In this document: positions 1 to 9,211 of the stretch, in pieces
Numbering within the stretch: the first letter of the stretch is position 1
How the letters are laid out: each line of letters starts with the position of its first letter
Assembly: GCF_001544835.2 (NCBI RefSeq)
Contig: NZ_FCNX02000001.1
Span: 372,001 to 436,000 of the forward strand
Direction: 5' to 3'
From: Caballeronia fortuita
Lineage (GTDB): Bacteria; Pseudomonadota; Gammaproteobacteria; Burkholderiales; Burkholderiaceae
Length of the DNA: 64,000 bases
Notes under the pieces: model-generated
What the model was told of the DNA's origin: nothing
The model's database searches: none
What the model saw: the letters and a program-made list of their open reading frames with translations, nothing else
Translations under genes and position numbers: made by a program

Positions 1-762
1 CTGTGCGTGGGCGGCGTCGCGGTGTTCGCGCGCGGCATGGCGCAGCGCCTTCTGATTTTGATTGGCCTTGCGATCGCGTACATCATTTACGCGGTGCTGA
101 CCAACGGCATGGGCATGGGCAAGCCAATCGATTTTTCGATCGTCGCGAACGCCGCCTGGTTCGGCATGCCGCACTTCACCGCGCCCGTTTTCGAGGCCCC
201 GGCGATGACGCTGATCGCGCCGGTCGCGATCATTCTGGTCGCTGAGAATCTCGGACACATCAAGGCTGTCGGCGCGATGACCGGCAAGAGCCTCGACAAG
301 TACATCGGGCGCGCGTTCATCGGCGACGGGCTCGCGACGATCGCTTCCGGCTTTGCGGGTGGCACCGGCGTGACGACGTATGCGGAGAACATCGGCGTGA
401 TGGCCGTCACGAAGATTTATTCGACGCTGGTGTTCGTGATTGCGGCCTTGTTCGCGATTGTGCTGGGCTTCTCGCCGAAGTTTGGCGCGCTGATTCAGAC
501 GATCCCGGGGCCGGTGCTGGGCGGTGTGTCGATCGTCGTGTTCGGGCTGATCGCGGTAACGGGCGCGCGGATCTGGGTCGTCAACAAGGTGAACTTTTCG
601 GATAACCGGAACCTGATCGTTGCGGCGGTGACGCTCGTGCTCGGGACCGGGGATTTCACGCTGAAGCTCGGGGGTTTCGCGCTCGGCGGGATCGGGACGG
701 CTACGTTCGGGGCGATTATTTTCTATGCGTTGCTGCGGCGGCGGGGGGCGGGGGTGGTTTGA
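1..762 (+). CDS. Nucleobase:cation symporter (NCS2/UraA family), 5' truncated
   Basis: This is the C-terminal 253 residues of an inner-membrane nucleobase permease; the reading frame is open at the window edge, so the true start lies upstream. The product is a chain of hydrophobic segments with the UraA-family hallmarks: LVAENLGH (Glu near base 244), TTYAENIGV (Glu near base 385) and the IPGPVLGG segment near base 510. In UraA, two glutamates in equivalent helices bind the uracil ring and couple proton entry. The substrate (uracil or xanthine/urate) cannot be settled from this part, but the ENIGV context fits the uracil permease side. The next gene is convergent, and no clear terminator is visible in the 124-base gap. 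Confidence 0.88.
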   Translation: MCVGGVAVFARGMAQRLLILIGLAIAYIIYAVLTNGMGMGKPIDFSIVANAAWFGMPHFTAPVFEAPAMTLIAPVAIILVAENLGHIKAVGAMTGKSLDKYIGRAFIGDGLATIASGFAGGTGVTTYAENIGVMAVTKIYSTLVFVIAALFAIVLGFSPKFGALIQTIPGPVLGGVSIVVFGLIAVTGARIWVVNKVNFSDNRNLIVAAVTLVLGTGDFTLKLGGFALGGIGTATFGAIIFYALLRRRGAGVV

Positions 763-886
763 GGGGTTTGGGTTTTTAATTGTTGCCGGATCCCGTTTTC
801 CTGTCGGTTCGTTAGCGCAGCCCCGCACAGGGCAATGCTTATGAACCGGCGCGGAATCGGGAGCCGGCGAAATAAGACCTAGACCC

Positions 887-2536
887 TTACCCTGCACCCC
901 CCCGCTTCCGATTAACAATCGCAGTCTCCGAAAGATCGACCTCGCGCATCAGCTTATTGAGCGTCTCATCGTTGATATGCTGCAACGACCGCAACCGCAG
1001 CAACTCAGCCCGTTCCGCCCGCAACGCCGCCATCTTCAGCCGCGTCTCGACCATCTCGCTCTTCTTCGCCGCCTTGCGCGGCGCTTCGTCGTCGCCGAGC
1101 GACTCCAGCCGTCTGCGATACATGCCCATCACGCGCGCCGTCGAATCGGCACAACGTGCTGACGCGGCTTCATCCATCTGTTCGATGAGCTCGTCGTGCG
1201 TATCGTCGATCGCGCGGATCGCCGCCTGCGCCGCGCGCCGACGCGCCATGCGCTCCTCCGCCGCGTGCGGATTCTTCTCGCGCTCGATGCCGCGCAGCAT
1301 CAGCGGCAAGCCGACGACCGCGATCAACAGCGACACCAGAATCACCGCCGACGCAATGAAAATCGCCAGGTCGCGGCCAGTCAGCGTCACCGGCAACGAC
1401 AGCACGCCCGCGAGCGTCACCGCGCCGCGCACGCCGCCGATCGTCGTCAGCGCGAGCGTGCGGAAACCGGGCGCGGCGCTGTCGAGACCGCGCTTCGCCG
1501 TCTTGCGCGCCGCGACCCAGCGCAGCGAAAACACCCACACGAAACGCAACGCGTAGAGCGCGACCAGCGTCGCCATCACATAGCCGATCAGAAGCCCGAC
1601 CTGCGCATTGCCATCGTGATGCGCCTCGATCAGCGCCTGCCCGAGAATGTGCGGAAACTGCAGCCCGAGCAGGATGAACACCATGCCGTTGAAGACGAAT
1701 TCGATCATCGTCCACGTGCTCGTCATGCGCACGCGCACCGCGCTCGGAATGCCTTCCCGCAGGCTCTGGATGTTCATCATCATCCCCGCCGACACCGCCG
1801 CCAGAATGCCCGAGCAGCCCACATGCTCGGCCATCACATACGACGCGAACGGAATCAGGATCGTGAGGATCACGCCCGCGGCGGGATCGTCGTCGTCGGA
1901 AAACTTCAGCAGGCGCGACGGAATCTCGGTGACGGCCCAACTGATCGCCGCGCCGATCGCAAGGCCGCCCGCCGCGATGACGAAGAAGCTGATCGTCGCG
2001 TCGCGCAGCGAGAACACGCCCGTCAGCGCGGCCGCGATCGCGAACTTCAGCGCGACAAGGCCCGACGCGTCGTTCATCAACGCTTCGCCTTCGAGAATGT
2101 GCATCAGGTTCGCGGGAATCCGGTTGCGTCCGGCGATGCCCGTCAGCGCGACGGCATCGGTCGGCGAAAGCACGGCGGCGAGCGCGAAGGCGATGGGCAG
2201 CGGCATCGTCGGAATCATCGCGTGCAGGAAGTAGCCGAGCACGCCGACCGTGATGAATACGAGCCCGAGCGCCAGCATCAGAATCGCGCGGCGCTGCATG
2301 TAGAGCTCGCGCTTCGGAATGCGCCAGCCGTCCGCAAACAGCAGCGGCGGAATGAACAGCAGCATGAAAAGGTCGGGATCGAAAGTGACGTGCAGCGCGA
2401 AGCCCGGCCACGCGAGGCACGCGCCAATCGCGATCTGGATGAGCGGCAGCGGCAGCTTCACCGGAAGCAGGCTCAAGCCGAATCCCGAAAGCGCAACGGC
2501 CAGCAGAAGAATGAGGACGGTAAAAACGATTTCCAT
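887..2536 (-). CDS. Na+/H+ antiporter, CPA1 (NhaP-like) family
   Basis: A 549-residue inner-membrane monovalent cation/proton antiporter. About a dozen hydrophobic helices fill residues 1-410. They include LSPTDAVAL and the LMNDASGL motif, whose Asn-Asp pair is the ion-binding site of CPA1 exchangers. The C-terminal ~120 residues are charged and helical (cytoplasmic), as is common in bacterial CPA1 proteins. The frame opens further upstream, but ATG at 2536 gives a protein starting directly at the first membrane helix (MEIVFTVLILLL). It is divergent from the EAL gene. Its role is probably pH and Na+ homeostasis; the exact ion specificity is inference. Confidence 0.88.
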   Translation of the reverse strand: MEIVFTVLILLLAVALSGFGLSLLPVKLPLPLIQIAIGACLAWPGFALHVTFDPDLFMLLFIPPLLFADGWRIPKRELYMQRRAILMLALGLVFITVGVLGYFLHAMIPTMPLPIAFALAAVLSPTDAVALTGIAGRNRIPANLMHILEGEALMNDASGLVALKFAIAAALTGVFSLRDATISFFVIAAGGLAIGAAISWAVTEIPSRLLKFSDDDDPAAGVILTILIPFASYVMAEHVGCSGILAAVSAGMMMNIQSLREGIPSAVRVRMTSTWTMIEFVFNGMVFILLGLQFPHILGQALIEAHHDGNAQVGLLIGYVMATLVALYALRFVWVFSLRWVAARKTAKRGLDSAAPGFRTLALTTIGGVRGAVTLAGVLSLPVTLTGRDLAIFIASAVILVSLLIAVVGLPLMLRGIEREKNPHAAEERMARRRAAQAAIRAIDDTHDELIEQMDEAASARCADSTARVMGMYRRRLESLGDDEAPRKAAKKSEMVETRLKMAALRAERAELLRLRSLQHINDETLNKLMREVDLSETAIVNRKRGGAG

Positions 2537-2892
2537 GTGTGCGCTACAGCACGACGGCGCGCCGCGCACGCGGACAAAAGCACGCACGCCCGTCTAGCAT
2601 TGTTTCGATGAGCCGAAAGTTTAGCCCGTGCTCGCGGCGCGGGCAGCAAACGCGCTGCCATGCTTTTGCACCGTGCCGGTGCGTGTGCACCTGAAATCGT
2701 CTTACAGCGGTGCATCGGAGACGCAAAAGTCCCGCTGGCCGCGTCGCGCTCTGCGCATGGAGCTTGCTTTATCGAAAGCCACGGGATGAAGCGGCTCCCG
2801 ACGAGATCATCGAGGGCGGTTCTTATGAAAATGGTATGGGGCATCACGCGGTCTACCGCGTTTCGCCGGGACGTTCGGGTGGAGGCAGCGGC
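2537..2892. other. Intergenic region between divergent antiporter and EAL genes
   Basis: These 356 bases must hold two divergent promoters. I saw no convincing sigma-70 boxes, hairpin or gene. Long open frames crossing it are shadows of the antiporter or upstream extensions of the EAL gene with non-native codon use. A GGAGG at 2881-2885 serves the EAL start. Confidence 0.4.
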
Positions 2893-4209
2893 ATGGTGAT
2901 CGCAAACCCCGAGAAGACGACGGTTTCCGCGCGCAGCTTCGAGCTCGGCGTGACCTCGGGATTCGACCGCTATTCGGTCGAGCACGGCGGGTTGACGTTA
3001 TCGAGCGTCTTTCAGCCGGTATTCAGCCTGTCGCACATGCGCGCGGTCGGCTACGAAGGCTTGTTGCGCGCCCACGATGCGCTCGATCGCCCGGTGTCGC
3101 CGCTCGACGTCTTCGGACAGGCATCGCGTGTCGGCGAGGCGTTGCAGATCGACCGGCTCGCGCAAGCGCTGCATCTGGAAAACTTCAAGATGCTCGGCGC
3201 GCGCGACGAATGGCTCTTTCTCAACGTCCATCCGGGCGCGCTCACCGAGCCATATCACGCGGCCGCGCTGCTCGCGAATCTGCGGCGTCTGAATCTCGAG
3301 CCGCGCCGTGTCGTGCTCGAAGTGCTGGAGCAAAGCGCCGAAGACATCGAGCGGCTCGCGCTCGCGGTGCAGCAGTTCCGCGATCACGGCTTTCTCATCG
3401 CGCTCGACGATTTCGGCGCGGGGCACACGAATATCGAGCGAATCTGGCAACTCGATCCCGATATCGTCAAGCTCGATCGCGTGATGCTCTCGCACGCCGG
3501 ACACAACGTTCACGCGCCGCTGTCCGCGCGCTCGCTCAAGCAGCGGCAGAACATGGAGGCGGTGCTGTCGGGCATCGTGTCGCTGTTGCACGAGGCGGGC
3601 AAGCTCGTGCTGATCGAAGGCGTCGAGACCGAGCACGAAGCGCAACTCGCGCTCGCGAGCGGCGCGGACTTCGTGCAGGGCTTTTTCTTTGCTCGGCCGC
3701 ATCCGGGTCTCGCGGATGGCGTACACGCGCAGAACGTGATCGGTGAATTGACCGAGCGTTATCGCATGCAGATCGAAGTGCGCGAGCGGCGCGTCGCCAC
3801 GCGCCTTCAGCCGTATATCCGCGCGTTCGAGCGTGCGGCCGAGCGGCTGGCGGCGGGCGAGCCGCTCGAAGAAGTGTGCTGGAATTTTCTCGCGCTGGAT
3901 AACGCCGCGCGCTGCTTCCTGCTCGACCAGAACGGCCGGCAGGCGGGCCGCAATGTCGTGCTGCGCGCCGATCGCGCCGCGCACGAGGCGCGCTTTCTGC
4001 CGCTCATCGACGCACAAGGCGCCAACTGGCTGCGCCGTCCGTATTTCCGCGCGGCGCTCGGCGACCCCGAGCGCGTGCATGTGACGAAGCCGTATCTATC
4101 GATCAACGAGGCGATGCCGTGCGTCACGCTCTCCGTGGAGACGCGCTCGCAGGGCAAGCGCTGCGTGCTGTGCGGCGACATCGACTGGCTGCCCGACGAT
4201 ACCGACTGA
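2893..4209 (+). CDS. EAL-domain cyclic-di-GMP phosphodiesterase with a YkuI-like C-terminal sensor domain
   Basis: A 438-residue cytoplasmic protein. Residues ~35-275 form an EAL domain. The signature is EGL (Glu55) rather than EAL. The other metal and catalytic residues are in place: Asn111 (FLNVHP), Glu143 (EVLEQ), Asp172-Asp173 (DDFGAG), Lys193 (VKLD), Glu242/Glu245 (EGVE) and Gln262 (QGFFF). It should therefore hydrolyse c-di-GMP. Residues ~300-430 resemble the PAS/Cache-like domain C-terminal to EAL in Bacillus YkuI, with a WLRRPYFRAAL segment. ATG 2893 is chosen because GGAGG lies 7 bases upstream; the frame opens further but reads unlike coding sequence. Its stop abuts the stop of the convergent oxidoreductase gene (TGATCA). 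A motility link is plausible but only inferred. Confidence 0.85.
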   Translation: MVIANPEKTTVSARSFELGVTSGFDRYSVEHGGLTLSSVFQPVFSLSHMRAVGYEGLLRAHDALDRPVSPLDVFGQASRVGEALQIDRLAQALHLENFKMLGARDEWLFLNVHPGALTEPYHAAALLANLRRLNLEPRRVVLEVLEQSAEDIERLALAVQQFRDHGFLIALDDFGAGHTNIERIWQLDPDIVKLDRVMLSHAGHNVHAPLSARSLKQRQNMEAVLSGIVSLLHEAGKLVLIEGVETEHEAQLALASGADFVQGFFFARPHPGLADGVHAQNVIGELTERYRMQIEVRERRVATRLQPYIRAFERAAERLAAGEPLEEVCWNFLALDNAARCFLLDQNGRQAGRNVVLRADRAAHEARFLPLIDAQGANWLRRPYFRAALGDPERVHVTKPYLSINEAMPCVTLSVETRSQGKRCVLCGDIDWLPDDTD

Positions 4210-7200
4210 TCATTTCGCGACGACGATCGGGATCGACTTCAGCCCCTTGACCGTGCCGATGGCGTCGCGGACCGCATCGCCCGTCGCCGCTTCGATGCCG
4301 ATGCGCGCCGCGACGTCGCGTTCGCTGCGCTTGACCATCGCGACGTTCGAGAGCTTCACGTGCCCGTAGCCGCGCACCTTCTCGAATAGCGCGGCGAGCG
4401 CCTGAACGTCCTTCGCGTTGCCGGCATCCATGCGAGACAGCGCGCGCGTCATCGTGATCTCGAAGTCGTCGGCGAGCTGGCGTTCCATGCGGCGTTCGAG
4501 CGTTCTGCCGAAGACATCGAGCGCGGTGCCGCGCAGCGCGCGAAACTTCGCGAGGCCGCCAAGCACGGGCCACATCCACTGGCCGAACACTTTCTTCTTC
4601 GGCGCGCCGTGCGACAGAGCCGGCGGCGCGAAGTTGAACTTCACCGTATAGCTTTCGCCGGCCGTGCCTTCGAACTGCGCGCCGAGCGCGGCGCGAAACG
4701 CCGGGTCCGAATGCAGGCGCGCGACTTCGTATTCGTCCTTCACGGCGAGCAGCTTGTAGAACGAGATCGCGATGGCGCGCTTCACATCCTCATTCGACGA
4801 CGCCTTCGCAAGCAGCGCCCGATATCGCTTCACAAACTTTGCGCCGCCATACGCGAGCAAGCGCGTTTCGCGATCGCCGATGAGTTCCGCAAGCGACATC
4901 TCCGCCATCACCGAACGTTTCTCCTGCGCCAAAGCCGTCAGCGATTCGAGCGCGTTCATGTCCGCCGCCGCGAGACGGCCGATCGAGAATGCCAGCTTGT
5001 TGGCCGCGACCGCGACATTGTTCAGCTCGATGGCGCGCATCAGCGCCGCGAGCGACAGCGGCACGAGGCCGAGTTGCCACGCGAAGCCCAGCATGAGAAT
5101 GTTCGCGCCGATGGTATCGCCGAGAAAACGCTGCGCGAGCGCCTGCGCGTCGCAACTGCGCATCGCGTCGCGCGCATCGGGACCGGCGGCGTGGCGCATC
5201 TTGTCGAGCAAGGCATCGGCGTGAAGGTTCGCTTCCGGGTTCTGCACGAAAGTCGCGTTCGGAATCGCGTGCGTGTTCACGACGATCTTCGTGCGATCGT
5301 GCCGCACCGTCTGCAACGCTTCCGGACTCGCGCCGACGACCATATCGCACGCGAGCAGCAAGTCGGCCTGTTGCGTGTCGATGCGCACCTGGTTGAGCAG
5401 CGCATCGGTCGCGGCGAAGCGCACGAACGACAGCACCGAGCCGCCTTTCTGCGCGAAGCCCATGAAATCGAGCACCGACGCGCTCTTGCCTTCCAGATGC
5501 GCCGCCATGCTGATGAGCGCGCCGACCGTCACGACGCCCGTGCCGCCGACGCCCGTCACCAGAATGTCGTACGGCGCGTGGTCGAGCTGACCTTGCGGCA
5601 GCGCGAGCGCATCGACGCGGCGCGCGAGTTCGGCGGGATCGAACGCGTGGCCTTCGGCTTTCTTCAGCTTGGCGCCTTCGACCGTAACGAAGCTCGGGCA
5701 GAAGCCGTTCACGCACGAATAATCCTTGTTGCACGACGACTGATCGATACGGCGCTTGCGTCCGAGTTCCGTCTCGACCGGCTCGACCGACAGACAATTC
5801 GACTGCACGCCGCAATCGCCGCAGCCTTCGCACACGGCTTCGTTGATGAAAAGACGCTTGTCCGGATCGGGGAATTCGCCTTTCTTGCGGCGGCGGCGCT
5901 TTTCGGCGGCGCAGGTCTGATCGTAGATGAGCACGGTGACGCCCGGCGTGTCGCGCAGACGGCGCTGCACGCCGTCGAGTTCGCCACGATGATGGAACGT
6001 CGTGCCGCGCGGAAACTGGTCTTCGTGGCCGATGTACTTCTCCGGCTCGTCACTCACGACGACCAGTAACGCGATGCCTTCCGCCTCGACCTGCCGCGCG
6101 ATCTGCGGCACGGAAATGCTGCCGTCGACGGGCTGGCCGCCAGTCATCGCGACGGCGTCGTTGTAGAGAATCTTGTACGTGATGTTCGCTTTCGCCGCGA
6201 CGGCCTGGCGGATCGCGAGGATGCCGGAATGGAAGTACGTGCCGTCGCCGAGATTCTGGAAAACGTGCGGGGTCTTCGTGAACATCGAGTGCGACGCCCA
6301 GTCGACGCCTTCGCCGCCCATCTGGATGAGCCCGGTCGTGTCGCGCTCCATCCACGACGCCATGAAGTGACAGCCGATGCCCGCCTGCGCCACCGATCCT
6401 TCCGGCACTTTCGTCGACGTATTGTGCGGACAGCCGGAGCAGAAGTACGGCGTGCGCTTCACGGCATCGGCGACATTGGAGAGGATGTGCGGCGCGACGA
6501 GATCGACCACGCGGTCGCGGCGATCGAGCGCGGGCTTGTGACGCGCGAGCCAGTCCGCGAACACCGGCAGCACGCGCGACGGACGCAGTTCACCGAGCGC
6601 GGAAAGCAGTTGCGCGCCGTCGCGCGCGTTCTTGCCGACAACTACCGGCCGCGCGCCATCGACGCGGTTATAGAGGTGATCCTTGATCTGCTGCTCGATC
6701 ACCGGTCCTTTCTCTTCGATCACGAGCACTTCGGAAAGACCTTCGACGAACGTTTCGAGCCGCGTCGTTTCCAGCGGATACGACAGCCCGACTTTGTAGA
6801 TGCGCACGCCGGCGGCATCGAGATCGTCGACGGTGAGATCGAGGCGGCGCAGCGCTTCCATCAGATCGAGATGCGCCTTGCCGCACGTCACGATGCCGAC
6901 ATTCGCGCGCGGACTCGGCGCGATCCACTTGTCGATGCTGTTCGCGCGCGCGAAGTGGCGCACGGCGTCGATCTTCGCGGCGAGGCGCGCTTCGATCGTC
7001 AGACTCGGCAGATCGGGCCAGCGGTTGTGCAGTCCGCCTTGCGGCGGCGTGAAGTCGCCGGGCGCGGTCCAGCCGGTGCGGATGGCGTCGAGATCGACGG
7101 TCGATCCTGATTCGACCGTCTCCGAAATCGCCTTGAAGCCGATCCACGCGCCCGAAAAGCGCGACAGCGCCCAGCCGTAGAGGCCGAACTCCAGCATGTC

Positions 7201-7767
7201 CGCCACGTTCGACGGATTCACCACCGGCATGTGCCACGAGATCATCGTCTGGTCGCTCTGATGCGGCATCGACGACGACACGCAGCCGTGGTCATCGCCC
7301 GCGACGACGAGCACGCCGCCGTGCGGCGACGAGCCGTACGCGTTGCCGTGCTTGAGCGCATCGCCCGCGCGGTCGACGCCCGGACCCTTGCCGTACCACA
7401 TCGCGAACACGCCATCGACGGTGCGTTCCGGATCCGATTCCACGCGCTGCGTGCCGAGCACGGCAGTGCCGCCCAGTTCCTCGTTGATCGCGGGCAGAAA
7501 GCGTACATCGTGCGAAGCGAGGAGTTTTTTCGCTTTCCACAGTTGCTGATCGACCATGCCGAGCGGCGAGCCGCGATAGCCGCTGATGAACCCGGCGGTG
7601 TTCAGTTGCGCCGCGCGGTCGAGTTCGCGCTGCATCAGGACGAGGCGCACGAGCGCCTGCGTGCCCGTGAGGAAGATTCGTCCTCTGGTCGCGCTCAGGT
7701 TGTCGCTGAGCTGATAGTCCGACAGCGCGGGAGGAAAAAGGGCATCGGCGGGGACGCGCGCGTTCAT
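4210..7767 (-). CDS. Indolepyruvate ferredoxin oxidoreductase, fused three-part type
   Basis: An 1185-residue cytoplasmic enzyme that oxidatively decarboxylates aryl-pyruvates or 2-oxo acids to acyl-CoA with ferredoxin as acceptor. Alpha-like pyrimidine/core TPP domains occupy roughly residues 20-620, with CSGCPHNTS and the TPP-binding GDGTYFHSG near residue 505. A cysteine cluster near residues 645-695 (CEGCGDCG, later CNKDYSC and FCPSF) should bind 4Fe-4S. A gamma domain (VTGVGGTGVV) starts near residue 730, and a C-terminal extension of ~250 residues is typical of the proteobacterial fused enzyme. ATG 7767 is preceded by ACGGAG. It is a single gene with no operon partner. Role: aromatic or branched-chain amino acid breakdown. 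Confidence 0.92.
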   Translation of the reverse strand: MNARVPADALFPPALSDYQLSDNLSATRGRIFLTGTQALVRLVLMQRELDRAAQLNTAGFISGYRGSPLGMVDQQLWKAKKLLASHDVRFLPAINEELGGTAVLGTQRVESDPERTVDGVFAMWYGKGPGVDRAGDALKHGNAYGSSPHGGVLVVAGDDHGCVSSSMPHQSDQTMISWHMPVVNPSNVADMLEFGLYGWALSRFSGAWIGFKAISETVESGSTVDLDAIRTGWTAPGDFTPPQGGLHNRWPDLPSLTIEARLAAKIDAVRHFARANSIDKWIAPSPRANVGIVTCGKAHLDLMEALRRLDLTVDDLDAAGVRIYKVGLSYPLETTRLETFVEGLSEVLVIEEKGPVIEQQIKDHLYNRVDGARPVVVGKNARDGAQLLSALGELRPSRVLPVFADWLARHKPALDRRDRVVDLVAPHILSNVADAVKRTPYFCSGCPHNTSTKVPEGSVAQAGIGCHFMASWMERDTTGLIQMGGEGVDWASHSMFTKTPHVFQNLGDGTYFHSGILAIRQAVAAKANITYKILYNDAVAMTGGQPVDGSISVPQIARQVEAEGIALLVVVSDEPEKYIGHEDQFPRGTTFHHRGELDGVQRRLRDTPGVTVLIYDQTCAAEKRRRRKKGEFPDPDKRLFINEAVCEGCGDCGVQSNCLSVEPVETELGRKRRIDQSSCNKDYSCVNGFCPSFVTVEGAKLKKAEGHAFDPAELARRVDALALPQGQLDHAPYDILVTGVGGTGVVTVGALISMAAHLEGKSASVLDFMGFAQKGGSVLSFVRFAATDALLNQVRIDTQQADLLLACDMVVGASPEALQTVRHDRTKIVVNTHAIPNATFVQNPEANLHADALLDKMRHAAGPDARDAMRSCDAQALAQRFLGDTIGANILMLGFAWQLGLVPLSLAALMRAIELNNVAVAANKLAFSIGRLAAADMNALESLTALAQEKRSVMAEMSLAELIGDRETRLLAYGGAKFVKRYRALLAKASSNEDVKRAIAISFYKLLAVKDEYEVARLHSDPAFRAALGAQFEGTAGESYTVKFNFAPPALSHGAPKKKVFGQWMWPVLGGLAKFRALRGTALDVFGRTLERRMERQLADDFEITMTRALSRMDAGNAKDVQALAALFEKVRGYGHVKLSNVAMVKRSERDVAARIGIEAATGDAVRDAIGTVKGLKSIPIVVAK

Positions 7768-7971
7768 GGAATCTCCGTAAATTTTTGTGTGTGAGGCAAT
7801 ACGACATTCTTTGCCGTCAATAGCGGAATGTTTTTGCGCACTCGTTGGCTTTGCACCGCTATCCAGAAGCAATCGGCCTGTTTTCAACCGGAACGAGAGA
7901 AAACTTCCCCGAATGGTGGCGGCTGCACGTAAACCCTGATCGGGCGAAGACGCGTGAAAGGGCTAACCTGA

Positions 7972-8652
7972 ATGCCTCGAAAGCCAACCAGACCGATGCC
8001 GATGAAGCTCTTCTACTGGCCGAAGACGCGCGCCTTCCGCGCGCTGTGGATGCTCGAAGAAATGCGCGTGCCCTACGAACTGGCGTTCGTGAACATCCGC
8101 GCAGGCGCGCAGAAGGATCCGAATTTCTGCCGCGTCAATCCAATGTCGAAGCTGCCCGCGCTCGAAGACGGCGGCGTACGCGTGGCCGAATCGGGCGCGG
8201 TGCTGCTCTATCTCGCGGATCGATATCCGGATACCGCGCTCGGCGTGCCGTTCGACGATCCGTCGCGCGGCCGCTTTCTGCAATGGATGTTTTTCACGGG
8301 TTCGTGTCTCGAGCCGGCGATGGCCGAGCGCATGACCGGCGCGCAAGGCAACACCGTGAGCTTCGGTTGGGGCGATCTCGCGCGCGTCGAGCACGCGATC
8401 GAAGATGCGCTGGAAGAAGGGCAGTGGCTGCTCGGCGATCCGTTCACCGCCGCCGACATCCTCATGGCGAGCACGCTGCAGATCGCGTTCAAGGCGAAGC
8501 TGATCGAGCCGCAGGGCGTGCTGTTCGATTACGTCGAACGCTCGCTCGCCCGCGAGGGCTACGAGCGCGCGTCAGCGATCGATCATCGCGAAGCGGAGCG
8601 GCTTGCGCTGAACGCGCACGCGGGCGTCGCGCATTCGCCGAACGAACCTTAA
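7972..8652 (+). CDS. Glutathione S-transferase family protein
   Basis: A 226-residue soluble protein with an N-terminal thioredoxin fold (KLFYWPKTRAFRALWMLEE region, cis-Pro in MSKLPAL, ESGAV glutathione-binding turn) and an all-helical C-terminal half with DPFTAADILMA. ATG 7972 has AAAGGG about 9 bases upstream. The family core starts at the ATG at 8002 (MKLFYW), which has no good ribosome site, so either may be used. It is divergent from the oxidoreductase gene and overlaps the following minus-strand gene tail to tail in a TTAA. Substrate unknown. Confidence 0.82.
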   Translation: MPRKPTRPMPMKLFYWPKTRAFRALWMLEEMRVPYELAFVNIRAGAQKDPNFCRVNPMSKLPALEDGGVRVAESGAVLLYLADRYPDTALGVPFDDPSRGRFLQWMFFTGSCLEPAMAERMTGAQGNTVSFGWGDLARVEHAIEDALEEGQWLLGDPFTAADILMASTLQIAFKAKLIEPQGVLFDYVERSLAREGYERASAIDHREAERLALNAHAGVAHSPNEP

Positions 8653-8894
8653 GGGAACGCGCGCGGCTTCGGAATGCCCGCGCCTGCTTCGATATCCGAC
8701 ACCGCGCGCTGATGCGCGAGTTCGATGGCTTCGGCTTTGTCGGCGAGACCGTCGTCGCCGCCTACGGTCGTCCACTCCTGCACGGCCTTGTCGTGATGAC
8801 GGATCTCGTACTCCGCGTCCCAGCGCGAGCCTTGCAGCTCGACCGGCCTCACGTGAATGGCGTAGACGCCGTAAAGGAAAATCTGCTCCGGCAT
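8649..8894 (-). CDS. Small hypothetical protein (81 aa)
   Basis: A small protein of unknown function, starting MPEQIFLYGVYAIHVRP. ATG 8894 follows GGAGGACATC, a strong Shine-Dalgarno. There is no signal peptide or membrane segment; it looks like a short beta-sheet half followed by a helix (KAEAIELAHQRAV). It resembles the product of the next upstream gene (8925-9146) in layout and in the final helix, so the two look like tandem diverged copies. It lies downstream of the sugar kinase operon on the same strand and may be read from it. Confidence 0.7.
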   Translation of the reverse strand: MPEQIFLYGVYAIHVRPVELQGSRWDAEYEIRHHDKAVQEWTTVGGDDGLADKAEAIELAHQRAVSDIEAGAGIPKPRAFP

Positions 8895-8924
8895 GATGTC
8901 CTCCGATGCGGCCATGCGGCGTGG

Positions 8925-9146
8925 CTAAAGCTCGATTTCCCCGAGGATGCGGTGCGCGAGCGCGCGCGCTTCGTCGAGCGCTTCTTCTTCGTTGCCCGAT
9001 GCGGCTTCCACTTCGTAGAGCGTCGCTTCGGTATCCTCGCCGTCGTCGCGGGAGAGCGAGACGAGGCCCTGGAACTGGCCGCCGTCGATGGCGCGCACGC
9101 CGATCGTCGCGGTATAGAGACCTTTCGTGTAGATGGTGTCTTCCAT
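8925..9146 (-). CDS. Small hypothetical protein (73 aa), paralogue-like to its neighbour
   Basis: A 73-residue acidic soluble protein starting MEDTIYTKGLYTATIGVRA and ending in an alanine- and glutamate-rich helix (DEARALAHRILGEIE). ATG 9146 has GGCGGATC upstream. The strand-rich beginning and LAHR-type helix match the following gene (8649-8894), which starts 30 bases downstream. It begins 65 bases after the sugar kinase stop on the same strand. No known domain was recognised. Confidence 0.65.
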   Translation of the reverse strand: MEDTIYTKGLYTATIGVRAIDGGQFQGLVSLSRDDGEDTEATLYEVEAASGNEEEALDEARALAHRILGEIEL

Positions 9147-9211
9147 GATGGATCCGCCTCCGGGCAAGGACGAATCCATGCTAGCACGCTGATATGTAAC
9201 GCGTGCGACGC

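Noticed and set aside
1196..2611. Long open frame of 471 residues on the plus strand opposite the antiporter gene
   Set aside because: Arg/His/Asp-rich composition typical of the antisense of a high-GC gene; the minus-strand antiporter has clear family motifs.
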